A stretch of 64,000 bases of DNA from Sphingopyxis sp. (GCF_016704835.1 NZ_JADIZJ010000002.1:253441-317440); one strand, 5' to 3'. Shown: positions 1 through 8,653, numbered from the stretch's first letter. Numbers and translations: made by a program. Notes: generated by a model not told the origin, from the sequence alone.

Positions 1-873
1 CCAGCGACGGGCTGGTTCGCGCGACTACCCGATTCGATTCCGCGGATTCAGAGCAATTTGGCGCCGCTGATCGATTTTTATTCGACGCTGCAAGGCTTTG
101 TCGAACGGACACTGATGTCGGTTGCGAGCGGAAGCGAGGCGACGGCGCAGGCGGTGGCGGCAACGGCGCCGACGTCGGTCGTCGACTATTTCATCTCGGC
201 GGCGCCATCGGCAGCGATCCAATTGTTCTTTGCAGTGCTGGTGATCTTTTTCTTCCTGTCGGGCTGGACGCGGTTGCGAAAGGGAACGATCCGCCGCCGC
301 GGTAGCTTCGACGGCGCGATGCAGACCGCCCGGGTGATCCAGAATGTCGTCGATGCCACCGCCGACTATCTCGCGACGATCACGATGATCAATGCAATCC
401 TGGGGTTGTCGGTCGCGCTGCTGCTGTGGGCACTCGGCATGCCATCGCCGTTCATGTGGGGCGGCATCGTGTCGCTGTGTAATTTCGTACCCTATATTGG
501 CCCGATCGTGGCGGCGATCCTATTGGGATTGGGTGGGTTGATGACCTTCGACGCGGTGGGTTTGGCGTTGCTGCCTGCGCTGCTGTTCATCGGCGTCCAT
601 ACTGTGGAGGCCAACCTGATCACCCCGCTGGTGCTGGGCAAGCGGCTGACGATCAATCCATTGCTAATTCTCGTGTCGCTCAGTTTCTGGGGTTGGGTAT
701 GGGGAGCACCGGGGGCGCTGCTGGCGGTGCCGCTGCTGCTGATTTTGCAGACGGTATTGCAATCGACGGGTACGCCCGATCTGGCCGGTTTCCTGTTTGA
801 ACGCGGGACGTTGACCACGGTCGATGAGATGCGCGATCGATTAAATCGAAGCGAAGCCGAAAGCGACGGTTGA
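1..873 (+). CDS. AI-2E family transporter, 3' part
   Basis: C-terminal part of a multi-pass inner-membrane permease of the AI-2E/PerM/TqsA family; the frame is open to the first base, so the true start lies outside the window. A TTG at 58 is an internal codon, not a start. The visible part has a periplasmic-type loop, one membrane segment (FFAVLVIFFFLSG), then the family's conserved C-terminal block with several hydrophobic helices and the motifs NFVPYIGP and HTVEANLITPLVLG, ending in GAPGALLAVPLLL. Family members export small molecules or ions; the substrate here cannot be told. The gene stops 43 bases before tRNA-Asp. Identification of the family is firm, function is not. Confidence 0.85.
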   Translation, partial: PATGWFARLPDSIPRIQSNLAPLIDFYSTLQGFVERTLMSVASGSEATAQAVAATAPTSVVDYFISAAPSAAIQLFFAVLVIFFFLSGWTRLRKGTIRRRGSFDGAMQTARVIQNVVDATADYLATITMINAILGLSVALLLWALGMPSPFMWGGIVSLCNFVPYIGPIVAAILLGLGGLMTFDAVGLALLPALLFIGVHTVEANLITPLVLGKRLTINPLLILVSLSFWGWVWGAPGALLAVPLLLILQTVLQSTGTPDLAGFLFERGTLTTVDEMRDRLNRSEAESDG

Positions 874-916
874 CAGGTCGGGGCGGGCGCCATATTGGCG
901 CTGCTCCCAAGCACAC

Positions 917-993
917 GCGGGTGTAGCTCAGTTGGTTAGAGTGCCGGCCTGTCACGCCGGAGGTCGCGGGTTCGAGCCCCGTCACTCGCGCCA
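917..993 (+). tRNA. tRNA-Asp (anticodon GUC)
   Basis: A complete 77-base cloverleaf including an encoded CCA. The 7-bp acceptor stem is GCGGGTG/CACTCGC with one G-U pair, the anticodon stem is CCGGC/GCCGG around the loop CTGTCAC, giving anticodon GUC, and the T-arm reads GCGGG TTCGAGC CCCGT. It stands alone between the permease gene and a minus-strand block. Confidence 0.97.
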
Positions 994-1049
994 TTCTTTG
1001 TCCCTAGGGACGGAATGTCGACCGCGGCTTGGGATTAACCAGCACTGGA

Positions 1050-1095
1050 AATTGGGAACTTGGCGCCGCTCGTTAGCGGCGCCAAGTTCCCAATT
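1050..1095 (-). terminator. Long stem-loop at the 3' end of the DUF2842 gene
   Basis: A perfect 21-bp inverted repeat (1050-1070 and 1075-1095) with a 4-base loop. The right arm lies inside the last codons of the minus-strand DUF2842 gene and the TAA stop codon falls in the loop. It is GC-rich near the loop; on the minus strand the outer edge is only weakly T-rich (AATTTCC). It probably ends minus-strand transcription and protects the 3' end; its length is greater than a usual terminator. Confidence 0.55.
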
Positions 1096-1318
1096 CCATC
1101 CAGCGCAGCAGCGGCTTCAGCGGCAATATCCAGACGATCCCTGCGACCAGATAGAATATCCCTTGTACCAGCACCGGCCACGTGCCGACCCATGGCGACA
1201 GGCTGACGATGATCGCGGTCCATGCGGCGATGAGTAGCAAGATCAGCAGCATGCCGACCGGTTTGCGCCAACTCGGCTGGGGGTTGCCCTGAATATGGTT
1301 TTGGTGATCTTCGCTCAC
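1073..1318 (-). CDS. DUF2842 family small membrane protein
   Basis: An 81-residue protein with a short polar N-terminus, the motif PSWRKPVG, and two predicted membrane helices ending in LPLKPLLRWM, which is the recognisable pattern of the alphaproteobacterial DUF2842 family. Function is unknown. The GTG at 1318 is chosen because it forms a 4-base GTGA overlap with the stop of the upstream 5-FCL gene; a GTG at 1333 in the same frame would add five residues (MRRPF) but overlaps more. The gene ends inside a long hairpin. Confidence 0.75.
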   Translation of the reverse strand: MSEDHQNHIQGNPQPSWRKPVGMLLILLLIAAWTAIIVSLSPWVGTWPVLVQGIFYLVAGIVWILPLKPLLRWMELGTWRR

Positions 1319-1806
1319 AAACGGTCTCCGCACAGCAGGAATTCTTGTTCGGTCAGGATGGCGTCGAGCGCCATGTCGGTCGAGACGCGCGGCACGGCAT
1401 CGATTTCCTGTACCGACCAGCCGACGCCGACCCGCAGGGCAGCAGGATGCGCGCCAAAATAGCGGTCATAATGGCCGCCCCCCTGACCTATGCGGCCGCC
1501 CTGACGATCAAATCCGACGAGCGGGCAAAAGATGAGGTCCGGAACTGCGTCCGGTGCGTCGCCGATGGGTTGCTGCGTACCCCATGGGCCCTTTTCGAGC
1601 GCTTCACCGGTCTGCCAACGCCGGAATCCCATCGTATCGACGCGCGCGGGGTGATGGGGAAGGGCGAGCGCGCCCGCCGCGGCGAGGTCGGCGAACATCG
1701 GCAGGACATCGGGTTCATTGCCCCACGCGACATAGGCGCCCACAACAGCATGCTTAGCCAATAGCTCGGTAAGCGGCGCGGGCAGCGCGCGAAACGCTGA
1801 TCGGTT
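1315..1806 (-). CDS. 5-formyltetrahydrofolate cyclo-ligase, N-terminus missing
   Basis: Family enzyme that converts 5-formyl-THF to 5,10-methenyl-THF using ATP. The C-terminal two thirds is clear: AYVAWGNEPDVLP, then DLIFCPLVGFDRQGGRIGQGGGHYDRYF, whose GGGHYDR loop is the nucleotide-binding signature. About 160 residues are present where the family usually has about 190; the basic N-terminal helix (K/R-x-x-LR-x-x-RR) is absent, and no ATG, GTG or TTG occurs in frame between the end of 6S RNA and a TTG at 1761, which would start too far in. The end given is the limit of family-like sequence, not a proven start. Position next to zapA and 6S RNA is the conserved proteobacterial order. Confidence 0.7.
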   Translation of the reverse strand, partial: NRSAFRALPAPLTELLAKHAVVGAYVAWGNEPDVLPMFADLAAAGALALPHHPARVDTMGFRRWQTGEALEKGPWGTQQPIGDAPDAVPDLIFCPLVGFDRQGGRIGQGGGHYDRYFGAHPAALRVGVGWSVQEIDAVPRVSTDMALDAILTEQEFLLCGDRL

Positions 1807-1965
1807 GGCGGGACCGCCGAGGTCGTTTGCTGGAAGATCCTCTGACGCCAGTAACGTCAGGTGGGAACCATATACGTCGGACCAGGGTCCGGGCAGGGAC
1901 AGCTCCCTAGGATGATGTATCGCCTCAGGGATTTTCGCAAAAGCTCGTGCCGGGCAGTACCCGCC
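1807..1965 (-). ncRNA. ssrS: 6S RNA
   Basis: Regulator that binds sigma70-RNA polymerase by imitating an open promoter. It sits on the minus strand exactly between zapA and the 5-FCL gene, the conserved 6S location. About 159 bases fold as one long bulged hairpin: the outer stem pairs GGCGGG (1960-1965) with CCCGCC (1807-1812), then ACTGCC with GGCGGT, GAG with CTC, TTTGC with GCAAA, and ATCC/CTGA with TCAG/GGAT. The central strand begins CCTGAGGCGATA, resembling the E. coli CCTGAGCCGATA. Ends are taken from the pairing, so they may be a few bases off. Confidence 0.85.
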
Positions 1966-1996
1966 ACCCCTTATGTAGGGGTGCAGGCAGGCGCGC

Positions 1997-2440
1997 TCAA
2001 GAGATTTGCTCGACTTTCGTTGCCAGCGCCTCAATCCGGTCCGCGATTTGCAGCAGCGCGCGATCATTCGCTGGTTTCCCGGGAGGCGGTGCCGACGGGG
2101 CGGCACGCAAAGTTTCGAGTTCTTTCAGCGCGGCCTGTTCGCGGACGACTGCCGCGCGCAATTCGTCGCGCGTTGCTGCCTCGCGGCTTTCGGCAAGCGC
2201 GACGGCGGCGCGCAGCGAATCGGACTGCGGTTCGGCCTTGTCGACCTTGCCCTTGGCTTCCTGCGCATCGTCGGCAAGCATCAGCGCGGCGAACAGCAGT
2301 TGGCGAACCTCGGTCCCGCCCTGAATTCCCCGCGCCTTGTCATCGACGACGGACGCGAGTTGGAGCAGCTGCGCCTCTTCGCCATCGGCGCAGTGCACGT
2401 CATACGGACGTCCGGCGATCATCAGTCTCACATCAGCCAC
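1997..2440 (-). CDS. zapA: Cell division protein ZapA
   Basis: A 147-residue ZapA-type protein that binds FtsZ and promotes Z-ring bundling in the cytoplasm. The N-terminal globular part reads MADVRLMIAGRPYDVHC followed by an E-E-x-x-L helix, then a long coiled coil rich in Ala, Glu and Arg, and a final amphipathic helix. The GTG at 2440 is chosen over a TTG five codons upstream because it matches the family N-terminus and has GGAGG seven bases before it. The start overlaps the end of the small upstream gene, and 6S RNA follows 30 bases downstream. Confidence 0.9.
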   Translation of the reverse strand: MADVRLMIAGRPYDVHCADGEEAQLLQLASVVDDKARGIQGGTEVRQLLFAALMLADDAQEAKGKVDKAEPQSDSLRAAVALAESREAATRDELRAAVVREQAALKELETLRAAPSAPPPGKPANDRALLQIADRIEALATKVEQIS

Positions 2441-2639
2441 GATCAGCCTCCGCAATCAGTCGGTCGAGTTCGCCGATTACTGCGGCGACTTCGGCTTTCA
2501 GCGCCGTTTGGTCGGCCGCGGGAGCGGCAATGGCGGATGGAGGGCGGTTTGGCTGGTCGGCCAGAGCCTTTTCGATGCGGCTAAGCGCGCGTTCGATACG
2601 GCCGATGGCCAGGCTGGATTCGTCGAGGTCGAGTTCCAT
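2433..2639 (-). CDS. Small hypothetical protein upstream of zapA
   Basis: A 68-residue acidic protein beginning MELDLDESSLAIGRIERAL with two helical, coiled-coil-like stretches separated by a Pro/Ala linker (near residues 31-43). No catalytic motif or membrane segment. Its stop overlaps the zapA start, so the two are probably translated together and the protein may act in cell division; this is inference from position only. Small genes of this kind are usual before zapA in sphingomonads. Confidence 0.7.
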   Translation of the reverse strand: MELDLDESSLAIGRIERALSRIEKALADQPNRPPSAIAAPAADQTALKAEVAAVIGELDRLIAEADRG

Positions 2640-2807
2640 GACCGATGGTTAGCAGCGCGGGGAAGGGGGTGCAATTGTCCTGTCGGTCCAAAATGCGCCG
2701 ATTTTCCCTTCGCAGCGGTTGACTCCTGACCCCGCCGCCGCAAAGGGCTGTGCGCATCCAGTCGGGACGTAGCGTCCGGCGCCTGCCCAGCCATTTCCGG
2801 GGGACCA

Positions 2808-4775
2808 ATGACACTGCCCGAACGTCAGCTCGCCAATGCCATCCGCGCGCTTGCGATGGATGCCGTCCAAGCCGCGAACAGCGGCCATCCGGGGATGCCG
2901 ATGGGCATGGCCGACGTCGCCACGGTGTTGTATTCGGATTATCTGAAGTTCGATCCGACCGATCCGAAATGGGCCGATCGCGACCGATTCGTGCTGTCGG
3001 CGGGACATGGTTCGATGCTCGCCTATGCAACGCTGCACCTTGCAGGATATACGCGGCCGACGCTCGACGATATCCGCAATTTCCGCCAGTTGCACAGCCC
3101 GTGCGCGGGACATCCCGAGAATTTCGAGCTGGAAGGCGTGGAAACGACGACCGGGCCGCTCGGGCAGGGTCTGGCGACTGCGGTCGGTATGGCGATTGCC
3201 GAGCGGCATCTGAATGCGATCTATGGCGACCATCTTGTCGATCACCGTACTTGGGTGATCGCTGGCGACGGCTGCCTGATGGAAGGCATCAACCACGAAG
3301 CCATTGGTTTGGCGGGGCATTTGCAGCTTGGCCGGATGACCGTTCTGTGGGACGACAACAAGATCACGATCGACGGGTCGACCGATCTGTCGACCAGCGA
3401 AGATATCGCGGCGCGATATGCTGCGACCGGCTGGCATGTCGAGAGCTGCGACGGGCATGATCCGGCCGATATCCGCCGCGCACTGGACGCCGCGCTGGCC
3501 GATCCGCGCCCGTCGCTGATCGCATGCCGCACGATCATCGGGTTCGGGGCGCCGAACAAGCAAGGGACGTCGGCGACGCATGGCGCGCCGCTGGGCGCCG
3601 ACGAGATTGCGGCTGCGCGCAAGGAACTTGGCTGGACCGCCGAGCCGTTCGTCATTCCTGCCGATATCGCCGCGGCATGGGCCGCTTTCGGCGAGAAGGG
3701 CAAGGCACTTCACGCCGAATGGGACGTTCGCCTTGCAAGCAACGAAAAGAAAAAGGAATTTGAGGATCGTCTGAGCGGCAAGATCGTTCCGGGCGACGCC
3801 TTCAAGGCCTATCTCGAAGGGCTGGTCGCCGAACCGCCGAAGGTCGCGACGCGCAAGGCGTCGGAAAACACGCTGGGGGCGTTGACCGCCGATATCGCGG
3901 CGCTTGTGGGCGGCAGCGCCGACCTGACCGGTTCGAACAACACCAAAACATCGTCGACCAAGCCGCTGACAAAAAATGATTATTCTGGCCGTTATGTCTA
4001 TTACGGTATTCGCGAATTCGGCATGGCCGCCGCGATGAACGGTATGGCGCTGCACGGCGGCGTCGTGCCTTACGGCGGCACCTTCCTGGTTTTCGCCGAT
4101 TATTGCCGCGCCGCGATCCGCCTGTCGGCGCTCCAGCAGCAACGCGTCGTCTATGTGATGACCCACGACAGCATCGGCCTGGGCGAAGATGGCCCGACGC
4201 ACCAGCCGATCGAGCATCTCCAGTCGCTTCGCGCGATGCCGAACCTGCTCGTCCTGCGTCCCGCCGACGCGGTCGAAACCGCCGAATGCTGGGCGCTCGC
4301 GCTGGCGCAAGAGAGCCGACCGTCGTTGCTCGCGCTGACGCGTCAGAATCTTCCGCCGCTGCGCCATGACGTCACCGAGAATCTTTGCCTGAAAGGCGGT
4401 TACCGCCTTCGCACTGCTTCGGCATCGCGCAAGGTGGTCCTTGTCGCGACGGGGTCCGAAGTGTCGCTCGCCATCGAAGTGGCCGAGAAGCTTGAGGCTG
4501 CGGGCCATGGTGCGGACGTCGTATCGATGGTTTCGACCGAATTGTTCGACGAGCAGGACGCGGCTTATCAGGCCAACATCCTGCCCGACGATGCGCTTCT
4601 CGTCTCGATCGAGGCGGGTACGACCTTTGGCTGGGAGCGCTACACCGGCCGTCACGGGCTGCGCTTCGGTATCGACAGCTTCGGCGCTTCGGCACCGATC
4701 GAAGACCTGTTCAAGCATTTCGGCCTTTCCGCCGACGCTATCACCCCCCAGATCCTGGATCGGCTCGGCGCTTAA
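2808..4775 (+). CDS. tkt: Transketolase
   Basis: Thiamine-diphosphate enzyme of the pentose phosphate pathway that moves two-carbon ketol units between sugar phosphates; 655 residues, the usual length. Seen: SGHPGMPMG at residues 25-33, AGHGSM, the ThDP/Mg motif GDGCLMEG followed by NHEA, the pyrimidine-domain block YGIREFGMAAAMNGMA, and THDSIGLGEDGPTHQP. The ATG follows a GGGGGA ribosome site. It opens a central-carbon cluster with gap 36 bases downstream and is preceded by a 168-base divergent intergenic region likely to hold its promoter. Confidence 0.97.
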   Translation: MTLPERQLANAIRALAMDAVQAANSGHPGMPMGMADVATVLYSDYLKFDPTDPKWADRDRFVLSAGHGSMLAYATLHLAGYTRPTLDDIRNFRQLHSPCAGHPENFELEGVETTTGPLGQGLATAVGMAIAERHLNAIYGDHLVDHRTWVIAGDGCLMEGINHEAIGLAGHLQLGRMTVLWDDNKITIDGSTDLSTSEDIAARYAATGWHVESCDGHDPADIRRALDAALADPRPSLIACRTIIGFGAPNKQGTSATHGAPLGADEIAAARKELGWTAEPFVIPADIAAAWAAFGEKGKALHAEWDVRLASNEKKKEFEDRLSGKIVPGDAFKAYLEGLVAEPPKVATRKASENTLGALTADIAALVGGSADLTGSNNTKTSSTKPLTKNDYSGRYVYYGIREFGMAAAMNGMALHGGVVPYGGTFLVFADYCRAAIRLSALQQQRVVYVMTHDSIGLGEDGPTHQPIEHLQSLRAMPNLLVLRPADAVETAECWALALAQESRPSLLALTRQNLPPLRHDVTENLCLKGGYRLRTASASRKVVLVATGSEVSLAIEVAEKLEAAGHGADVVSMVSTELFDEQDAAYQANILPDDALLVSIEAGTTFGWERYTGRHGLRFGIDSFGASAPIEDLFKHFGLSADAITPQILDRLGA

Positions 4776-4811
4776 CGACCGAGCCTCCACACGCAGAAAG
4801 GATTTTTCGAC

Positions 4812-5819
4812 ATGGCAGTGAAGGTTGCAATCAACGGTTTCGGACGCATCGGGCGCAACGTGGCGCGCGCCATTCTGGAGCGCACCGACCATGATCTGGA
4901 GCTGGTATCGATCAACGACCTGGGCGATGCCAAGGCAAATGCACGCCTGCTCCGCCACGACTCGGTGCACGGCGCCTTTAACGGCACCGTCGAAGTCGAC
5001 GGCAGCGATCTGATCATCAACGGCAAGCGCATCCAGGTGACTGCCGAGCGCGACCCCGCGGCTCTGCCGCATGCCGCGAACGGCATCGACATCGTGATGG
5101 AATGCACCGGCTTCTTCACCAACAAGGCCGGCGGCCAGAAGCATCTCGACGCCGGCGCCAAGCGCGTGCTGATCTCGGCGCCCGCCAAGGAAGTCGACCT
5201 GACCGTCGTTTACGGCGTCAACGACGACAAAATCACCGCCGACCACCTGATCATCTCGAACGCGTCCTGCACCACCAACTGCCTCGCGCCCTTTGCCAAG
5301 GTGCTGCATGAGGCGATCGGGATCGAGCGCGGTCTGATGACCACGATCCACGCCTATACCAACGACCAGAAGATCCTCGACCAGATCCATGATGATCCGC
5401 GCCGCGCCCGCGCCGCCGCGATGTCGATGATCCCGACCTCGACCGGTGCGGCGGTTGCCGTGGGTCTGGTTCTGCCCGAGCTCAAGGGCAAGCTCGACGG
5501 TTCGTCGATCCGCGTTCCGACACCGAATGTGTCGGTCGTCGACCTGACGTTCACGCCGCTCCGCGACACGACCAAGGAAGAAGTCAACGCGGTGCTCAAG
5601 GCCGCAGCCGAAGGCGCGCTGAAGGGCGTGCTCGGCTACACCGACGAGCCGCTGGTTTCGATCGACTTCAACCATAATGCGGCAAGCTCGACCATCGACA
5701 GCCTTGAAACGGCAGTGATCGACGGCAAGCTGGTGCGCGTACTGAGCTGGTACGACAATGAATGGGGCTTTTCGAACCGCATGATCGATACTGCGGGCGT
5801 GATCGCCAAATTCCTCTAA
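4812..5819 (+). CDS. gap: Glyceraldehyde-3-phosphate dehydrogenase, type I
   Basis: Glycolytic enzyme oxidising and phosphorylating glyceraldehyde 3-phosphate; 335 residues. The Rossmann motif NGFGRIGR is at the N-terminus, the catalytic SNASCTTNCLAP with the active cysteine lies near residue 155, and the C-terminus carries WYDNEWGFSNR. NAD dependence is expected for the family. It lies 36 bases after tkt and 18 before pgk, in one likely transcription unit. Confidence 0.97.
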   Translation: MAVKVAINGFGRIGRNVARAILERTDHDLELVSINDLGDAKANARLLRHDSVHGAFNGTVEVDGSDLIINGKRIQVTAERDPAALPHAANGIDIVMECTGFFTNKAGGQKHLDAGAKRVLISAPAKEVDLTVVYGVNDDKITADHLIISNASCTTNCLAPFAKVLHEAIGIERGLMTTIHAYTNDQKILDQIHDDPRRARAAAMSMIPTSTGAAVAVGLVLPELKGKLDGSSIRVPTPNVSVVDLTFTPLRDTTKEEVNAVLKAAAEGALKGVLGYTDEPLVSIDFNHNAASSTIDSLETAVIDGKLVRVLSWYDNEWGFSNRMIDTAGVIAKFL

Positions 5820-5837
5820 AGCCCAAAGGAAACGTCG

Positions 5838-7034
5838 ATGACCGCGTTCAAGACCCTCGACGACATCGGTGACGTCACCGGCAAACGCGTGCTCGTACGC
5901 GTCGATCTGAACGTCCCGATGAACGATGGCGCGGTCGGCGACCGGACGCGGATCGAGGCGGCGATGCCGACGATCCGCGAACTGGCGGACAAGGGGGCGA
6001 TCGTCCTGCTGCTGGCGCATTTCGGGCGTCCGAAGGGCGCCAAGAACCCGACCCAGTCGCTAAGTCTGGTCATGGGCGGTTTGGAAGATGTGCTCGGCCA
6101 TTCGGTCATGTTCATTCCCGAATGCGTCGGCGAGGGCGCAAAAGCGGGCATCGCGGTGCTCGCCGCCGGCGATGTTGCGGTGCTGGAAAACACGCGTTTC
6201 TATCCGGGCGAGGAAAAGAACGATCCGGCCTTTGCCGACGCGCTGGCCGAAATCGGCGACCTTTACGTCAACGACGCCTTTTCGGCGGCGCACCGCGCGC
6301 ATGGCTCGACCGAGGGCATCGCCCACCGCCTGCCTGCTTATGCTGGCCGTGCGATGGAAGCCGAACTCAAGGCGCTCGACGCCGCGCTCGGCAATCCGGC
6401 GCATCCGGTGGCGGCCGTCGTCGGCGGCGCCAAGGTGTCGAGCAAGATCGACGTGCTGCGCCATCTGGTGAGCAAGGTCGACCATCTGATCATCGGCGGA
6501 GGCATGGCGAACACCTTTCTCGCCGCGCGGGGGGTCGATGTTGGCAAGTCGCTGTGCGAGCATGACCTGGTCGACACCGCGAACGCGATTTTTGAGGCGG
6601 CCGATGCGGCAGGCTGCACGATCCATCTGCCGTACGACGTCGTAGTGGCGAAAGAATTTGCGCCGAACCCGCCGACGCGTACCGTCAACGTCCATGAGGT
6701 CGCGGCCGACGAGATGATTCTCGATGTCGGTCCCGCGGCGGTCGAAGCCCTGGCCGATGTCCTCAAAAACTGCCGCACCCTCGTCTGGAACGGTCCGCTT
6801 GGTGCGTTCGAAACACCACCCTTCGACACCGCAACGGTCGCGCTAGCGAAGACCGCTGCGGCGCTGACCCGCGAAGGATCGCTGATCTCGGTCGCGGGCG
6901 GCGGCGATACCGTTGCCGCGCTCAATCACGCGCGTGTCGCTGGCGATTTTACCTTTGTATCGACCGCCGGCGGCGCTTTCCTCGAATGGATGGAAGGCAA
7001 GCCGCTTCCCGGCGTGGACGCGCTGTCGCAATGA
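5838..7034 (+). CDS. pgk: Phosphoglycerate kinase
   Basis: Reversible transfer of phosphate from 1,3-bisphosphoglycerate to ADP; 398 residues, the normal bacterial length. The signature RVLVRVDLNVPM is near the N-terminus, LLAHFGRPKG follows, ENTRFYPGEEKND marks the substrate domain, and the C-terminal nucleotide-binding GGGDTVAAL is present. Its stop overlaps the start of the next gene (ATGA), so the oxygenase-like gene is translationally coupled to it. Confidence 0.97.
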   Translation: MTAFKTLDDIGDVTGKRVLVRVDLNVPMNDGAVGDRTRIEAAMPTIRELADKGAIVLLLAHFGRPKGAKNPTQSLSLVMGGLEDVLGHSVMFIPECVGEGAKAGIAVLAAGDVAVLENTRFYPGEEKNDPAFADALAEIGDLYVNDAFSAAHRAHGSTEGIAHRLPAYAGRAMEAELKALDAALGNPAHPVAAVVGGAKVSSKIDVLRHLVSKVDHLIIGGGMANTFLAARGVDVGKSLCEHDLVDTANAIFEAADAAGCTIHLPYDVVVAKEFAPNPPTRTVNVHEVAADEMILDVGPAAVEALADVLKNCRTLVWNGPLGAFETPPFDTATVALAKTAAALTREGSLISVAGGGDTVAALNHARVAGDFTFVSTAGGAFLEWMEGKPLPGVDALSQ

Positions 7035-7672
7035 CCGCGCAGGTCGTCGGTCTTTTCGACACGCCCATCGTGGTGGATGAATTGCCGAACGCTGCCTCCT
7101 TCAATGCTGCGCTGAAGCCGCTCATTCAGGCGCGCCGAGCGGAGCGACCCGGCGTGTCGATATCGAATATCGGCGGATGGCAGTCCGAACATGACGTCGC
7201 AGAGTGGGCGGCCGAGCCTGTGGAATATTTGCTGCAACATATCTTCGCGCTCGCCAATGCCCATTGTGTCGATATCGTCTCTCCCGGCGCGCCCCGGCAC
7301 CAGTGGGCGAGTGACATATGGGTGAATGTGTCACCGCCGCACGCGTCGAACCAGATGCACACCCATCCCGGCGCCTATTGGTCGGCGATCTATTATGTCG
7401 ACGACGGATCGGACACAGGCGACGGTGCGATCGGTGGTGAATTGGTGATCGAGGATCCACGGATGCCGATGGTGCTGATGACGATGCCCAATTTGAGGCT
7501 GCGTAGTCCCAACGGGTCTGTTCACGAACCGCAGTTGAAAATGAAAGTGCGGAGCGGGCGCATCATCATGTTCCCGTCGTGGTTGAGTCATGGCGTAGTG
7601 CCGCACCAAGGCGCGCGTGACCGTATTTCAATTGCGATCAACCTGCTCGCCGTGCCGTTGAATTCGACCTGA
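7031..7672 (+). CDS. Putative 2-oxoglutarate-Fe(II) oxygenase (TIGR02466-like)
   Basis: A 213-residue protein with the double-stranded beta-helix pattern of the small TIGR02466/PF13759 oxygenase family. Metal and co-substrate ligands are suggested by SNQMHTHPGAYWSAIYYV in the middle and by PSWLSHGVVPHQGARDRISIAINL near the end (His, then Arg and Ser). The ATG at 7031 overlaps the pgk stop by four bases, which decides the start over an upstream in-frame codon. Substrate unknown. Its place between pgk and fba suggests co-expression with glycolysis, not necessarily a metabolic role there. Confidence 0.8.
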   Translation: MTAQVVGLFDTPIVVDELPNAASFNAALKPLIQARRAERPGVSISNIGGWQSEHDVAEWAAEPVEYLLQHIFALANAHCVDIVSPGAPRHQWASDIWVNVSPPHASNQMHTHPGAYWSAIYYVDDGSDTGDGAIGGELVIEDPRMPMVLMTMPNLRLRSPNGSVHEPQLKMKVRSGRIIMFPSWLSHGVVPHQGARDRISIAINLLAVPLNST

Positions 7673-7758
7673 CGACATCGATATTGGCGCGCATTGCATC
7701 CCGAAGACGGGGCCGCTATGCGCGCCGCCACATACGTATGCAAACCATCGGAGACGTT

Positions 7759-8649
7759 ATGACCACCGCCAATGCCGAGATGCTCAAACAGATTAAAGCG
7801 GGACGGGGCTTTATCGCCGCGCTCGATCAGAGCGGCGGTTCGACGCCAAAGGCGCTGAAGGGATATGGGATCGAAGCCGATGCCTTTTCGAACGACGAAG
7901 AGATGTTCGGCCTGATCCACGCGATGCGCAGCCGCATCGTCACCGCGCCGTGCTTCAACGGTGAAAAGGTGATCGGCGCGATCCTTTTCGAACGCACGAT
8001 GGACGGCGACGCCGATGGCAAGCCGGTGCCGACGCTGCTCTGGGAACGCGGCGTGGTGCCGTTTCTGAAAGTCGACAAGGGGCTGGAGGACGAAGTTAAC
8101 GGTGTTCAGTTGATGAAGGCCAATCCCGATCTCGAGGCCTTGTGTGAGCGTGCGATCGCGAAGGGCGTATTCGGCACGAAGATGCGCAGCGTCGTCAATC
8201 TCGCCAATCCGGCGGGGGTGAAGGCGATCGTCGAACAGCAGTTCGCCGAAGCGAAGCGTATCGCGGCGCACGGTCTCGTCCCGATCATCGAGCCCGAAGT
8301 GAACATCAAGAGCGCCGAACGCGATGGCGCCGACCGTTTGCTGCTCAACGAGACGTTGGCTGCGCTCGACGCCTGGACCGGCGCGCCGGTGATGCTCAAG
8401 CTATCGCTGCCGACCGAGGCCGGGCTGTTCCAGCCGCTGGTCGATCATCCCAAAGTGCTCCGCGTCGTGGCGCTGTCGGGCGGCTTCGCGCGCCCCGAAG
8501 CTTGCGCCGAGCTGGCCAAGAACCCGGGCATCATCGCGAGCTTTAGCCGCGCTTTGCTGGAAGACCTGCGCCACCAGATGAACGACGACGAGTTCGATAA
8601 ATCGCTTGGCGGCGCCATTCACGAGATTCACGCGGCCTCCGTGGCCTGA
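7759..8649 (+). CDS. Fructose-bisphosphate aldolase, class I
   Basis: Metal-independent aldolase of glycolysis and gluconeogenesis; 296 residues, as in other alphaproteobacterial class I enzymes. Seen: GFIAALDQSGGSTPKALKGYG at the N-terminus, then FNGEKVIGAILFE, GLVPIIEPEVNI, and VMLKLSLPTEAG with the probable Schiff-base lysine. The ATG at 7759 follows GGAGA with proper spacing and matches family N-termini; the longer frame from 7684 adds a basic, unrelated leader. Only four bases separate its stop from the next start. Confidence 0.93.
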   Translation: MTTANAEMLKQIKAGRGFIAALDQSGGSTPKALKGYGIEADAFSNDEEMFGLIHAMRSRIVTAPCFNGEKVIGAILFERTMDGDADGKPVPTLLWERGVVPFLKVDKGLEDEVNGVQLMKANPDLEALCERAIAKGVFGTKMRSVVNLANPAGVKAIVEQQFAEAKRIAAHGLVPIIEPEVNIKSAERDGADRLLLNETLAALDAWTGAPVMLKLSLPTEAGLFQPLVDHPKVLRVVALSGGFARPEACAELAKNPGIIASFSRALLEDLRHQMNDDEFDKSLGGAIHEIHAASVA

Positions 8650-8653
8650 TGTG

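Noticed and set aside
1971..1990. Small hairpin ACCCC-TTATGTA-GGGGT after zapA as a terminator
   Set aside because: Only a 5-bp stem without a T run, and it lies just outside the 6S ends; may be part of the 6S precursor or promoter, so not listed.
2649..6020. A 1123-residue open frame on the minus strand opposite tkt and gap
   Set aside because: It is a shadow frame caused by high third-position GC in the real plus-strand genes; its composition is Arg/His-rich with no domain, and tkt and gap are certain.
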